Below the pieces are notes generated by a model that was not told the DNA's origin, searched no databases, and worked only from the letters and a program-made list of their open reading frames with translations. A stretch of DNA of 64,000 bases from NCBI RefSeq assembly GCF_017115165.1, contig NZ_JABXKF010000130.1:62001-126000 (forward strand). Reading direction: 5' to 3'. The position numbers were made by a program, and so were the translations under genes. The DNA comes from Nostoc sp. LPT. Lineage in GTDB: Bacteria > Cyanobacteriota > Cyanobacteriia > Cyanobacteriales > Nostocaceae. Below are positions 34,270 through 44,300 of the stretch, one piece after another; the stretch's first letter is position 1; every line of letters starts with the position of its first letter.

Positions 34270-35739
34270 ATGCTTAACAAAAGTTTGTCTAAATTCCTAA
34301 TTCAGCCAGCTGTAGGTATGGCTTTGTTAACTGCTGTCAATGCCGCTGTGTCATCTGCCAGTCTAGCTCAGGGACAACCATTACCACCAACTACACAACC
34401 ACCAATCACACAAACACAATTAGATACTAATTATTCATTAGGAGGCGGCGATCTCATCCGTGTAAATGTATTTGAAGTACCTGAATATACAGGTGAATAC
34501 CAAATTCCCCCAGGTGGAGCAATCAACCTACCTTTAATTGGCAGTGTGTCCGTACTAGGGCTAACAACTGAACAAGCTTCTGACGAAATAGCTAGAAGAT
34601 ATGCTCGCTTCCTCAAACGTCCCTTGATCTCAGTCAATCTGTTATCGCCTCGTCCCATCAATATTTTTGTTGCTGGAGAGGTGACACGTCCTGGAGCTTA
34701 CACTCTAAGCTTGAGCGGTGGCGCTGGGAACAATCCAGGTGTACAATACCCCACTGTATTAGCCGCATTAACAACAGCGCAAGGGGTGACTTTAGCTGCG
34801 GATGTGACTCAAGTTCAATTACGGCGTAAGATAGGACGTTCTTCAGAGCAAGCCGTCACCGTCAATTTGAAGGAACTCATTCAAACAGGCAACTTATCGC
34901 AGGATATTACCTTACGGGATGGAGACACTATAGTTGTGCCAACAGCAACCAACTTCAGCGTCGCAGAATCTCGCAATATATTTGCAGCTAACTTTGCCGC
35001 CAGTCAAACCACGCCCCGTACAGTAACAATTATTGGTGAAGTTAACCGTCCTGGTTCGTATCTTGTCACCCCAGGTAATACAGATAGCCAAGTGGGCGCA
35101 ACCCCTAACAGTGGCACTGCCAGCCCCACTGGTTTACCAAATGTGACACGGGTAATTCAATTAGCTGGCGGAATTACAGCACAAGCTGATGTTCGTAATC
35201 TCAAGCTACGCCGACCTACAAGAACTGGCTCAGAACAATCTATAGATATTAATCTTTGGCAACTGTTACAGAGTGGTGATGCCAATCAAGACATCATTGT
35301 GCAAGACGGAGATACGATTGTTATTCCAACGGCAACTGAAATTAATCCCGCAGAAGCTACTCAATTAGCTACCACTACTTTGTCTCCTACGCGCATTCAA
35401 GTTGGTGTGGTCGGCGAAGTTAAAAGACCAGGGTTAACAGACGTTCAGCCGAATAGTTCTTTAAATCAAGCGATACTCGCTGCTGGCGGATTTAATGATG
35501 CCAGAGCTAGTAGCAGTGCTGTTGATTTGATTCGCCTCAACCCTAATGGTTCTGTCACTAAGCGGATAGTAAAAGTGGATTTCTCAGCTGGGATTAATGA
35601 GCAAACTAATCCTATACTCCGTAATAATGATGTTGTGCTAGTCAACCGATCTGGTTCCGCTAAGACTGGCGATACCATCAATACTGTAACTGGACCTTTA
35701 GGTATTATCCTTAATCTTCTGAACTTATTCGGACTCTAG
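34270..35739 (+). CDS. Polysaccharide export outer-membrane protein (Wza-like, SLBB domains)
   Basis: About 489 aa from ATG 34270 (the frame extends to TTG 34240, but the ATG gives a proper signal peptide: FLIQPAVGMALLTAVNAAVSSASLAQ). A Poly_export domain follows (NYSLGGGDLIRVNVFEVPEYTGEYQIPPGGAINLPLIGSV, about 65-155), then at least three SLBB-type beta-grasp units: VFVAGEVTRPGAYTL, VTIIGEVNRPGSYLV and VGVVGEVKRPGLTDV. The C-terminus is NTVTGPLGIILNLLNLFGL. It would form the periplasmic/outer-membrane conduit for the polysaccharide made by the minus-strand cluster that follows. Its interval to the next gene is 830 bp. Confidence 0.93.
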   Translation: MLNKSLSKFLIQPAVGMALLTAVNAAVSSASLAQGQPLPPTTQPPITQTQLDTNYSLGGGDLIRVNVFEVPEYTGEYQIPPGGAINLPLIGSVSVLGLTTEQASDEIARRYARFLKRPLISVNLLSPRPINIFVAGEVTRPGAYTLSLSGGAGNNPGVQYPTVLAALTTAQGVTLAADVTQVQLRRKIGRSSEQAVTVNLKELIQTGNLSQDITLRDGDTIVVPTATNFSVAESRNIFAANFAASQTTPRTVTIIGEVNRPGSYLVTPGNTDSQVGATPNSGTASPTGLPNVTRVIQLAGGITAQADVRNLKLRRPTRTGSEQSIDINLWQLLQSGDANQDIIVQDGDTIVIPTATEINPAEATQLATTTLSPTRIQVGVVGEVKRPGLTDVQPNSSLNQAILAAGGFNDARASSSAVDLIRLNPNGSVTKRIVKVDFSAGINEQTNPILRNNDVVLVNRSGSAKTGDTINTVTGPLGIILNLLNLFGL

Positions 35740-36570
35740 TTTAAGAGATAGATGCAAATTGGGGGCGTTGCCCAACCCTCTTCGTCCCTAAAATTGCACT
35801 ATCCTTTAATCAAAAGCAAGTTACGCATAACAAACGCTCCACAAGGCATCGCTTCTTCCAAATTGCGTTTTATAGAGGCTGTGATACTGGTTAGGACAAA
35901 TCTGCTATAAATACTCTGACAGCCGTTCTCTTCTAATTTGCCAATGTTCTAAGCTATCTGACCACTTCTATATATCCGTGATTATAATAATTTCAAGTAA
36001 TATTACCTATAGAGAAATACTGAAAACTTTACAACTCTCACCGTAAATTCTTAATGTGCATTGAGCGGCTTTTGCAATCTTTATTGTAGGTACTCGGATT
36101 TCTTATGATAATGAGAATATTTTAGAAAGCAGATTCCGTAAGTACTAGTCCATAACTTATTTTTAGTCATTTAGTGATTCTTATTATCATAAGAATTATT
36201 TAAGTAAATTAACTAATTGATGACAGATATACTATTTTAACCACAGAGACCGCGTATACACAGTAGAATGATGTCGAATTGGAAATGACGCCATTTGTAC
36301 GGTTGCTTGGTGTTCATGGATAGGGTAACTCTGGATACTGATATTTTTTATTCAGTGATCTTATTCAGATGTTTGCGATTTTTTAGAACACAAGCTCAAA
36401 AGGTGGTTCAGCCATATTTACGCAAAAATGCGCAGGTTTAAACCTATAAAACCGTGTATAAACTTATAAGTGGCAGTGATACGATCATATCCAATACTGG
36501 GTTATTAACTAAGGCTAGAGTTACTGACCTTTAACGATTGAGTTTTTGCAACATACCCTATTTTTTCCCT
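35740..36570. other. Gene-free interval in the exopolysaccharide region
   Basis: 830 bp, AT-rich, without a coding frame I can support. It may hold the promoter of the beta-helix gene, but no clear box or hairpin is seen. Confidence 0.5.
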
Positions 36571-37956
36571 ATGATGATTCATGGTTTCGGTTTTCTCAGT
36601 TTGAGCGCATCTCTTGTACTTCCCTGGGCATTAACAGGTCTGGTTCAAGGACAGAAAATAACAGAGTCTTTATTTAAAGATGTTCCGCAGTCATCCACTG
36701 TTCAAGAAATACCACTACCTAACCGCAAGCTGATCAGTGGTATTTCAACTGCGACAACATACTATGTTAGTAATAATGGAAACGACAGAAATAGCGGGCT
36801 TTCTACCTCATCCGCTTTTAGAACACTCCAAAGGGCAGCAAACCTTACTAATCCTGGCGATACAGTACTGATTATGAACGGGGAATACAAGAATAGACCC
36901 CAAGATGGGGCTGTACTAAATATTAAACGTTCTGGAACAGCAAATGCATGGATTAAATATAAAGCATATCCTGGGCATTTTCCAACAATTCAGCACAATA
37001 CATGGAATGGTATCTTGATTTCCAACAGAGCTTCATATATCGAGATTAACGGGCTGGAGGTCATAGGGAACAATGCTAAAATCGACCGTGATTATGCGAT
37101 GAGTCAGAAGGATAACGAAGATAATAAGTTTACTAACGGAAATTGCATAAGCATTGGAGAAAAAAACAAAGGTCGTTCTCATCACATAAATATTCTGAAC
37201 AACAAAGTGCATGATTGTGGAGGAGCAGGTATCTCAGCAACGGAAGCTGATTATGTGAAAGTGGATAATAACACTGTTTTCAATAACTCTTGGTACGCAG
37301 TTCATGGTTGCAGTGGCATTTCCATGCTTAACAATTGGAGTTCTGACAACAAGCAGGGATACAAGATATTTGTGACCAATAACAGAAGCTACAACAATCG
37401 AATGTATGTTCCTTGGATTGTCCAGAAAAGGATCACAGACGGTAATGGCATTATTGTTGATGTTTCAAAAGGATATAGAGGACGAGTTTTAATTGCTAAC
37501 AATCTCACCTACAAGAATGGCGGTTCAGGTATTCATTCCCATGATAGTCAGCATGTCGATATTATCAACAACACGGCATATTTGAATCAGCAAAGTCCAG
37601 AAATTAAAAAAAAGGCAAAGGGCGAAATTTATGCGGGTTATTCCTCTGATGTCAAAATTTTCAATAACATCATGTATGCTTCTCCTGGTAATGCTGTGAA
37701 TAGCGATGTGAAGAATGTCAACGTCAGTTATAACTACAATGTTTATTCCAATAACTCGACGATCAAGGTTACAGGATCTCACGATATGATTGCAGATCCA
37801 AAGTTTGTAAATGCCTCGGCTCGTGACTTTAGATTGAAATCAACAAGTCCGGCAATTAATAGTGGTTTAAAGTGGAGTAGTTTGACAACCGATTTTCTAG
37901 GCAATCCTCGTGTGTCCGGTTATGCACCCGATAGAGGAGCATACGAGAATCGGTAG
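36571..37956 (+). CDS. Secreted right-handed beta-helix protein (polysaccharide lyase-like)
   Basis: About 461 aa from ATG 36571 (TTG 36538 opens the frame but is less likely). The N-terminal signal is MMIHGFGFLSLSASLVLPWA. A DUF1565-like start, YYVSNNGNDRNSGLSTSSAFRTLQRAANLTNPGDTVLI, leads into a parallel beta-helix with repeated Asn-rich coils (IEINGLEVIGNNA, INILNNKVHDCGGAGI, VKVDNNTVFNNSWYAV, VLIANNLTYKNGGSGIHSH, VDIINNTAYLNQ, VKIFNNIMYAS). This architecture is shared with pectate/alginate lyases and epimerases. Being secreted and inside an exopolysaccharide locus, it probably cuts or modifies that polymer. Active-site residues were not identified. Confidence 0.8.
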   Translation: MMIHGFGFLSLSASLVLPWALTGLVQGQKITESLFKDVPQSSTVQEIPLPNRKLISGISTATTYYVSNNGNDRNSGLSTSSAFRTLQRAANLTNPGDTVLIMNGEYKNRPQDGAVLNIKRSGTANAWIKYKAYPGHFPTIQHNTWNGILISNRASYIEINGLEVIGNNAKIDRDYAMSQKDNEDNKFTNGNCISIGEKNKGRSHHINILNNKVHDCGGAGISATEADYVKVDNNTVFNNSWYAVHGCSGISMLNNWSSDNKQGYKIFVTNNRSYNNRMYVPWIVQKRITDGNGIIVDVSKGYRGRVLIANNLTYKNGGSGIHSHDSQHVDIINNTAYLNQQSPEIKKKAKGEIYAGYSSDVKIFNNIMYASPGNAVNSDVKNVNVSYNYNVYSNNSTIKVTGSHDMIADPKFVNASARDFRLKSTSPAINSGLKWSSLTTDFLGNPRVSGYAPDRGAYENR

Positions 37957-38029
37957 TAGTTAAAAGTATAGTATTGGGTTGTATGATAAAGTTCTGATTT
38001 ATACAGAGTTTTTGTCTACAACCCAATTG

Positions 38030-38240
38030 GAGACGGGCCAGGAAGAGCCATAAGAGAAAACAAGACCCAATAGCACGACTGCTTGAAAAAGAATTCAGCT
38101 ATTCTGAATTCAGAAGCGGAGCCGGAGACTCCGAAGCTCCGGTCAGAATCAAGACGCGACGCTCGAATACTCGCTACCGCTGCGCTATCAGTCGGGGATT
38201 CAGACCCGCCACTACCAAAGTTGACCACTAAATAGGAAAG
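38030..38240. repeat. Dispersed palindromic repeat cluster
   Basis: Contains the perfect hairpin GAATTCAG (38091-38098), CTATT, CTGAATTC (38104-38111), then GGAGCCGGAGACTCCGAAGC and GCGACGCTCGAATACTCGC, which look like known classes of short Nostoc repeats. A 70-codon minus-strand frame over it is not a gene. The full interval 37957-38728 has no other feature I can support. Confidence 0.6.
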
Positions 38241-38728
38241 CGCAGCGTCTCTGGAAAAGAGGATTTAGTGAGGGTCTTAAACCCCTTGATTCATCCGCTC
38301 TTTCGTTCAAAATACCCTTCTTGTATTCTGGCGACTGACGCATGTATTCTATTTTGATAAACAAGAAGAATAGAGATGCTGAAATTATGTGCGGCTACCG
38401 GAGATATTTGGATGAATAAGGTTTTGTGCATGGAGCAAACTGAGTTACATATATTACTTTCGAGGCTAGCAAAAACCTAATGAATCCAATGAAACTGAAG
38501 TGGCAACACCTAAAGAAATCAGACTACCATCCTAAAAATTATTTATAGCTCCTAATATAGCGTTTCCTATACTAGTGAAGATATACCTTATCAGATGTAG
38601 GAGCGCTATATAATTCTAAGTCCGGTTAATTACTTATTCTTTAAAACTTCTTGCGTCTTTGCATCAGTCTTTATTAATAAATATTTATCCGAACTTGATG
38701 TAACTCCTAAAATAATTTTTTGGAAGCT

Positions 38729-40957
38729 TTATTTCTTCGCCAGTCCCTTAAGCTCTTTTGTCAACTCTCTTGGTTTAAAATATTCGTGAGAATGATATCG
38801 ATAACTACTAGATTCATTTTTATCAATGACTCCGTTGACTACTAAACCTAAAACGTTGTAGTTGGATCTCTCTAATATCTCTTGAGCAGCATTAGCACTG
38901 TTGGAATCAATTACTCCAGGTCGGGCTACTAACAAAATACCATCAGTCATTTGGCTTAAAGTCAAAGCATCGGCTGCCAAAAGTAGTGGAGGGGCATCAA
39001 TAATTACAAAGTCATATTTATACTGAGACGAGAAATTCTCAATGAGTGATGCCATCCGTTTTGAGTCAAGCAAAGCAAGTGGGTTGGGAGGTCTAACTCC
39101 AGCAGTTAAAACATCAAGGTTGTCCATTACCTTAGATACGGCAATGTCAAATTCAGCCTGACCTACAAGAACCTCGCTCAAACCAACTTCATTGGTTAGT
39201 TGCCAGAGATGATGCTGAGAAGGAACTCGCATATCTGCATCGATTAGTAAAACTTGACGTCCTAGTTGAGCGATCGCTGCTGCCAAATTAGCTGAAACTG
39301 TAGACTTGCCTTCTTTAGGAACTGCGCTAGTAATCACAATGGTTTTGAGCAAATTATCTGAACTTAAGAATTTCAGATTTGCTTGAATCATCCGGTACAT
39401 TTCGCTCGTTAAAGAGTGGGGAGTATCCCTTACAGCAATTGTTTGAGATATTGATTCTGCATTTGAATAACGGGAACGAAGCTTTTTAACAGACAAAGGA
39501 ACAATTCCTAACAAAGTATATCCAAATACATCTCTAATTTCTTTAAGTGTTTTTAGAGATCTATCTCTCATAGCGAGAAAAAGTACAGTTGTGGTAGCAA
39601 AAAACAAACCGAACATGACTCCTAGCACCAAAACAATTATTGTTTTGGTTAATGTAGGATCTTCGGGCACTAAAGCCTGAGCAATAATCCGGGAACTAGG
39701 TGTATTTGTATTTTCAACTAACTGTAGCTCTTGAACCTTTTTCAATAGAGTTTGATAGGTTGATTCTGCAACTTCAACTTTCCGTTCCAACTCTCGCTGG
39801 TTTTGTGCAAGCTGGGGTATGAGTTTCACCCGCTGTTCGTAGCTAGCACGAGAATTATATAGAGAGGAGAGTCTTTGAGTTAAGCCAAAACGTTGTATTT
39901 CTGATTGTAAAAAGTTTTGTATCAGGCTTTGTCTGAGCTCTCCAATCTGCAATAGGCTTTGGGGAACTTGTGTTTGATTGCCAATAGTCTGACCAACTTG
40001 TTGTTGCAGGAGAGATTTTAAATTAGCTTTTCTTGCTTCTAGGTTAATAATTATAGGATTATCATCTAGAAAACGGCTGCGCTCAACCGCTAACTGCCGA
40101 TCTGTCTCTTGGAGTTGTGTAAGAATTCCCTGTACTGCTGGTGACTGACTAAGAGCACTCACAGCGATCGCTTCCTGAGAATTTAGCTCTACTTTCTGCC
40201 GTAGTTGATTGGTTTGGGCATTTACCTCATCCAGTTGAGCTTTGACAGTATTCATCTCATTATCTAGATTTCCAATAGTCGCAACAGCTGACTTTGTCTC
40301 CTCTGATAAATCTGCAATCTGATGCTTTTGTTTAAATATACGTAGCGCTACTTCTGCATTATTAACAGCAGCTTGAGTTGTAGGAAGTTGCTTAGCCATA
40401 AACTGACGAGTTGCTCCTGCCTCAGAGCGATTTGTCAGAATATCATTTTCTAAATAAAACCTCATAATTGTGTTGACTACTGCCGCTGCTTCTTCAGGAT
40501 CGTGACTTCTATAAGCAATACGCAATACATCTGTTCCACCAACAATTTTTAGGTTTAGGACTTTTTGTAGTTCTTTCACCTTCAGAGGTTCACCTTCGTT
40601 GTCTTTGAGTTGTAGTTTGTCTATTGTCCGTTGCAATAAAGCTGGGGAAGAAATAACTTCTATCTGACTGCTTATGGGATTTTGAGTTGCTACCAATGGT
40701 TTCAAATCTCCTGAGTCTCCTCCTTCAGAGGTGCCAGGGGAAAGATTATTGCCTGCTACTTTAAAACTGGGAACTCTGAATAACAGTTTTCCTTCTGCTT
40801 CATAGTCTGGCTTCAGAAATTTTGTAGATATTGCACTCAGAATAACTGTCGCCACAAATATACTGAAAGCGGGTAGCCACCACCGTTTCAATATCAACAA
40901 GTAACGATTAAGGTCTAAATCAATAGATTCTCTAGATTCCATAGATTTTTCTGACAT
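38729..40957 (-). CDS. Wzc-type polysaccharide chain-length regulator with BY-kinase domain
   Basis: About 742 aa from ATG 40957, preceded by a GGAAG ribosome site (TTG 40969 is also open). N-terminal Wzz domain with first membrane helix (WLPAFSIFVATVILSAIST), a long periplasmic coiled coil (about 190-420), second membrane helix (TIIVLVLGVMFGLFFATTTVLFLAM), then a cytoplasmic tyrosine kinase domain: Walker A SAVPKEGKSTVSANLAAA, Walker A' VLLIDADMRVPS, Walker B FVIIDAPPLLLAADA. The C-terminal tail has a small tyrosine cluster (SSSYRYHSHEYF). It controls polymer length and export together with the Wza-like protein. Confidence 0.94.
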   Translation of the reverse strand: MSEKSMESRESIDLDLNRYLLILKRWWLPAFSIFVATVILSAISTKFLKPDYEAEGKLLFRVPSFKVAGNNLSPGTSEGGDSGDLKPLVATQNPISSQIEVISSPALLQRTIDKLQLKDNEGEPLKVKELQKVLNLKIVGGTDVLRIAYRSHDPEEAAAVVNTIMRFYLENDILTNRSEAGATRQFMAKQLPTTQAAVNNAEVALRIFKQKHQIADLSEETKSAVATIGNLDNEMNTVKAQLDEVNAQTNQLRQKVELNSQEAIAVSALSQSPAVQGILTQLQETDRQLAVERSRFLDDNPIIINLEARKANLKSLLQQQVGQTIGNQTQVPQSLLQIGELRQSLIQNFLQSEIQRFGLTQRLSSLYNSRASYEQRVKLIPQLAQNQRELERKVEVAESTYQTLLKKVQELQLVENTNTPSSRIIAQALVPEDPTLTKTIIVLVLGVMFGLFFATTTVLFLAMRDRSLKTLKEIRDVFGYTLLGIVPLSVKKLRSRYSNAESISQTIAVRDTPHSLTSEMYRMIQANLKFLSSDNLLKTIVITSAVPKEGKSTVSANLAAAIAQLGRQVLLIDADMRVPSQHHLWQLTNEVGLSEVLVGQAEFDIAVSKVMDNLDVLTAGVRPPNPLALLDSKRMASLIENFSSQYKYDFVIIDAPPLLLAADALTLSQMTDGILLVARPGVIDSNSANAAQEILERSNYNVLGLVVNGVIDKNESSSYRYHSHEYFKPRELTKELKGLAKK

Positions 40958-41591
40958 AAATCTTCCCAAGTACAGGTCTTAAGCAAGAAACTAAAAATTG
41001 ACTTAGAACAGTCACAAACCAGTGCAATTGACAATACTGATTATGTATAATTTTACAATATAAAATATAGTATAGACCAATACGGTTCAGTTAGGGCTTA
41101 ACTCTTTATCAAAATCATTTTTTTACGAACCGCCAAAGACGCAAAGACAAAGAAGCAATAAATGCTTAACTGTCTTGTAGTATAGAGTATTTAAGTTAAA
41201 AATTTAGTCCCTATTTGGTGCAAATGTGTACCTTTCTTCAGCAAAAAATTTGTTATTTTTGGGATTTTAGGTGGGTTAACTACGTCCTAACTATAACTGC
41301 CATCCCATAAATCAACCCAACCCTTTAATAACAGGACGTTTAATTAAAAGTTTTTTACATTAGCCATTAACCATTAATATTCAAATTTCTCTCTGAATTA
41401 TCAAAGGCTTGATTTTTTACTTGGATATTATACGGCTATATTCTTTGTTAGAGCAACTATCTTAGCCAAAGGCAAAATTTCAAAATCAACTAAAAAACTC
41501 GACTTTTAGTCAGTTTGTAATTTTTGACCATAAACATCTATTCATTACTCAATCCAGTTACTTAGTATAGTAATTCTGAAAGTTAAAGCAG
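40958..41591. other. Gene-free interval upstream of the wzc-like gene
   Basis: 630 bp, AT-rich. It contains a dispersed-repeat copy AACCGCCAAAGACGCAAAGA at about 41129-41148, related to the element that truncates the PIN toxin near 4340. No coding frame supported. Confidence 0.5.
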
Positions 41592-42788
41592 CTACCTACT
41601 TTGCCAAACTTTATCGTAAGCATCTAACAGTTTTGGAGCTTGATATTGCCATTCAAGAATCTCCTCCATTCTGCGTCGCCCCTCGGCTCCGAGCTTTTCT
41701 CTACGTTCAGGAAAATCTAGAAGTTCTAGAATTTTCTCGGCAAATTCCACCTCATCGTTAGGCTTGGCATAAAGAGATGCTTCTTGTGCAGAACGTCTTC
41801 CCTCTCGCAAATCAAACTGGACAATTGCTTTTCCCATTGCCATATATTCAAGGATTTTATTCATGGTGCAGTTTTCGTTATAAGCAGATGTTGGAGAAGG
41901 CTCTACACACACGTCGCAGCTGGAAAGCCGCTCTAAGAGCTCTTCACCTTGCTTAAATCCTGTAAATTCTACAAACTCATTCACTTTTAACTCTTTAGAT
42001 AAGTCCTTAAGCTTTTCTGCCATAGGTCCACTACCAATTAGCATAAAGTGAATATCAGAGCGATTTTTTTTGTGGACAATGTAATATACCATTCTTAGGA
42101 GATAATCAATACCCTCTGGTTCTCCCATGACACCCATGTAACCTATCAAGTAGTTTCTACTTCTACGGTAATTAGGGTTTGGAGGCATTCGGCGAAAGCG
42201 CGAAAGATCAGGCGCACTACGAACTACAAATACTTTATCGGGTTTCTTGTGCCCACGGTTAAGAGCTACCTCTCGGTGTGACTCGTTCGTTGAAATTACC
42301 ATGTCTGCTGTCGCATAGGTCAAGCGTTCAGCCCAGCGTAATGCATGATAAAAAATATCGCGCCGCCGGTACTTAGCTTCATACATTTCAGGACTGAGGT
42401 CATGATGATCGAAAATAATAGATATACCATGAAATAATTTAAACCATGCTGCTACCAAGAAAAGTAAATCGGGCGGATTACAAATATGTATGACATCAAA
42501 ACCACGCTCTCGCCATACCCTTTGAGCTAGACGGAATTGCCAGTTAATCGCCCAACTGTACTCTCGGAGATAACCAATGACAGAACTTTCTTCCGGTGGT
42601 AGAGGATGACGGTAAATGTGAATCTGCTCAATAATTTCGTAATCTTTTTCAAAGCCATTACCTGTAGGTGAAATTACACTAACTTCATACCCAGCTTTTT
42701 GCAAAGTAGTTGCTTCCATCCATACCCGTCTATCAAAGGGAACTGGGAGGTTTTCAACGATAATTAGTACTTTCTTCGGTGATGCCAT
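41592..42788 (-). CDS. Family 4 glycosyltransferase
   Basis: 398 aa GT-B fold enzyme. N-terminal acceptor domain begins KVLIIVENLPVPFDRRVWMEATTLQKAGYEVSVISP, a motif typical of GT4 enzymes of exopolysaccharide clusters; the nucleotide-sugar half shows LIGYMGVMGEPEGIDYLLRM, FVEFTGFKQGEELLERLSSCDVCVEPSPTSAYNE and NKILEYMAMGKAIVQFDLREGR with the E-x7-E-like motif. It adds a sugar to the lipid-linked repeat unit; donor and acceptor unknown. Part of the minus-strand polysaccharide cluster. Confidence 0.92.
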   Translation of the reverse strand: MASPKKVLIIVENLPVPFDRRVWMEATTLQKAGYEVSVISPTGNGFEKDYEIIEQIHIYRHPLPPEESSVIGYLREYSWAINWQFRLAQRVWRERGFDVIHICNPPDLLFLVAAWFKLFHGISIIFDHHDLSPEMYEAKYRRRDIFYHALRWAERLTYATADMVISTNESHREVALNRGHKKPDKVFVVRSAPDLSRFRRMPPNPNYRRSRNYLIGYMGVMGEPEGIDYLLRMVYYIVHKKNRSDIHFMLIGSGPMAEKLKDLSKELKVNEFVEFTGFKQGEELLERLSSCDVCVEPSPTSAYNENCTMNKILEYMAMGKAIVQFDLREGRRSAQEASLYAKPNDEVEFAEKILELLDFPERREKLGAEGRRRMEEILEWQYQAPKLLDAYDKVWQSR

Positions 42789-43075
42789 AATAATTTCTAA
42801 TTTTTAATTAGTTTAGTAAGTAATTATTCACTCACTCGGAACAATGGTCGAAACCCGGAATTTATGGGTGATAGGCAGGGAAATGTAAAACGTTACTTTA
42901 GTAAAACACTCACTTGCCAAGTCTAAAATATACCTTATTTATGGAACCTATATTCATACTTGGCGAAACTGGGTTAAACAATAAGTATGCATATCTACAT
43001 CATAATAGCTCTCAGTTTTGCTGTTACTAGCTGGTTACAGTTATATTGATTAATCATCTGATTTTTACTTCATCT

Positions 43076-44290
43076 TTACATTCTGACTGAGAAAGATGCC
43101 GCCACATAGAGTATCCAAGTTAAACTATTTGATTCCACCAAGTTAGACTCAGTGAGGCTAGATAAAAGTATATATGTCATGTGTATAAGTGGCCAAATAT
43201 CAAATGCTGTTTTGCTACTACGCACCCAAGCAAATCCTTGCAGATAACTGCGCCAAAATCCAAAAAAGAAGACTCCTAACCCTAAAAGACCCAAATCAAG
43301 ACAAAGAGCCAGATAACCATTGTGAGGGTGGTTTGGCGTCCATGCCGCTGCAAGCCAAATATCAGCAGATTCGCCATTCCATCCTTGCCAGAATCCACCA
43401 TAACCGTAACCAAGCCAAGGATGTTTCCAAATCTTATCAATTACTAATGGCCACAATTCTGTTCGACCCGTCAGTGTCGCATCTTTACCAATTGCACCGA
43501 ACAGGATATCAGGGTTACTAGACAACCAAAAATATAAACTTTGGCTGATAGTCGCCATCATTATTAGGGTTGGTACAATGAACTGGTAAGACCAACGCCA
43601 AATTTGAAAAATAAAAAATGCCAATATTATAATTAATAGATTAACTAGAGAGGAACCGGAAGCGGAAAGCCGTAAGAGTATTATTGACAAGCTAAACGCT
43701 ACCCAAAAAAGCCAATTACGTCTTTGAGTTTGATAACCAAGGATAAAAAAAGTCATACTACTCGTTACCATTCTTGCTCCCAGACCGTTTTTGTGCGTGA
43801 ATACTCCACGCCACTTTGAGCCATCGAAATCGCTCTGTATTCCGTATTTAGGCAAAGCTATGGCAAAAACAAAACTGAGTATTATAATAATTGCAAAGTT
43901 CCAAGCAAGTAAATGTAACTGCTGTCTTAAGCTATATCGCGAAGCAAAATATAATCCAAATAAACTGGAATTAATAAGGGAAAAACTATTTTTTAATGTT
44001 GTTGATGGTTCAAAAGACCAAATAATAGAAACAGCTGACAATAAAATTAAAGAATAAAGCCAAAAGTCTTTTCTAAGGAAATAAAGAGTTTTTTTCCAAC
44101 GCAAAACTAGTAGTATTACGGTAACTGCGTAGATTAAGGAATAAATAATCCGAATCCCAGAGCTATCAATTTCTACTAAATCGCTCTGTCCAGCTCCTCC
44201 TGACAGTACGAGAACAAAGATTGCCCCTGAATACATCAGCAAGCTCAAAATGGTGAATACCTGTTCAGTAACAATTAGTATTTTCCGCAT
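43076..44290 (-). CDS. O-antigen polymerase/ligase-like membrane protein (Wzy)
   Basis: 404 aa with about ten predicted membrane helices. The characteristic Wzy_C/WaaL segment lies in the second half: HPWLGYGYGGFWQGWNGE followed by WTPNHPHNGYLALCLDLGLLGLGVFFFGFW, with the H-x-x-N/HPHNGYL motif of the periplasmic loop. It probably polymerises the flipped repeat units; a ligase role is possible. It lies 10 bp downstream of the next glycosyltransferase gene, so they are in one operon. Confidence 0.88.
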   Translation of the reverse strand: MRKILIVTEQVFTILSLLMYSGAIFVLVLSGGAGQSDLVEIDSSGIRIIYSLIYAVTVILLVLRWKKTLYFLRKDFWLYSLILLSAVSIIWSFEPSTTLKNSFSLINSSLFGLYFASRYSLRQQLHLLAWNFAIIIILSFVFAIALPKYGIQSDFDGSKWRGVFTHKNGLGARMVTSSMTFFILGYQTQRRNWLFWVAFSLSIILLRLSASGSSLVNLLIIILAFFIFQIWRWSYQFIVPTLIMMATISQSLYFWLSSNPDILFGAIGKDATLTGRTELWPLVIDKIWKHPWLGYGYGGFWQGWNGESADIWLAAAWTPNHPHNGYLALCLDLGLLGLGVFFFGFWRSYLQGFAWVRSSKTAFDIWPLIHMTYILLSSLTESNLVESNSLTWILYVAASFSVRM

Positions 44291-44300
44291 AATAAATTAA

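Noticed and set aside
38016-38228. 70-codon minus-strand frame over the palindromic repeat
   Set aside because: Entirely within dispersed repeats; composition is not protein-like.
43189-44057. Plus-strand frames antisense to the wzy-like gene
   Set aside because: Shadows of a strongly supported membrane protein; no independent evidence.
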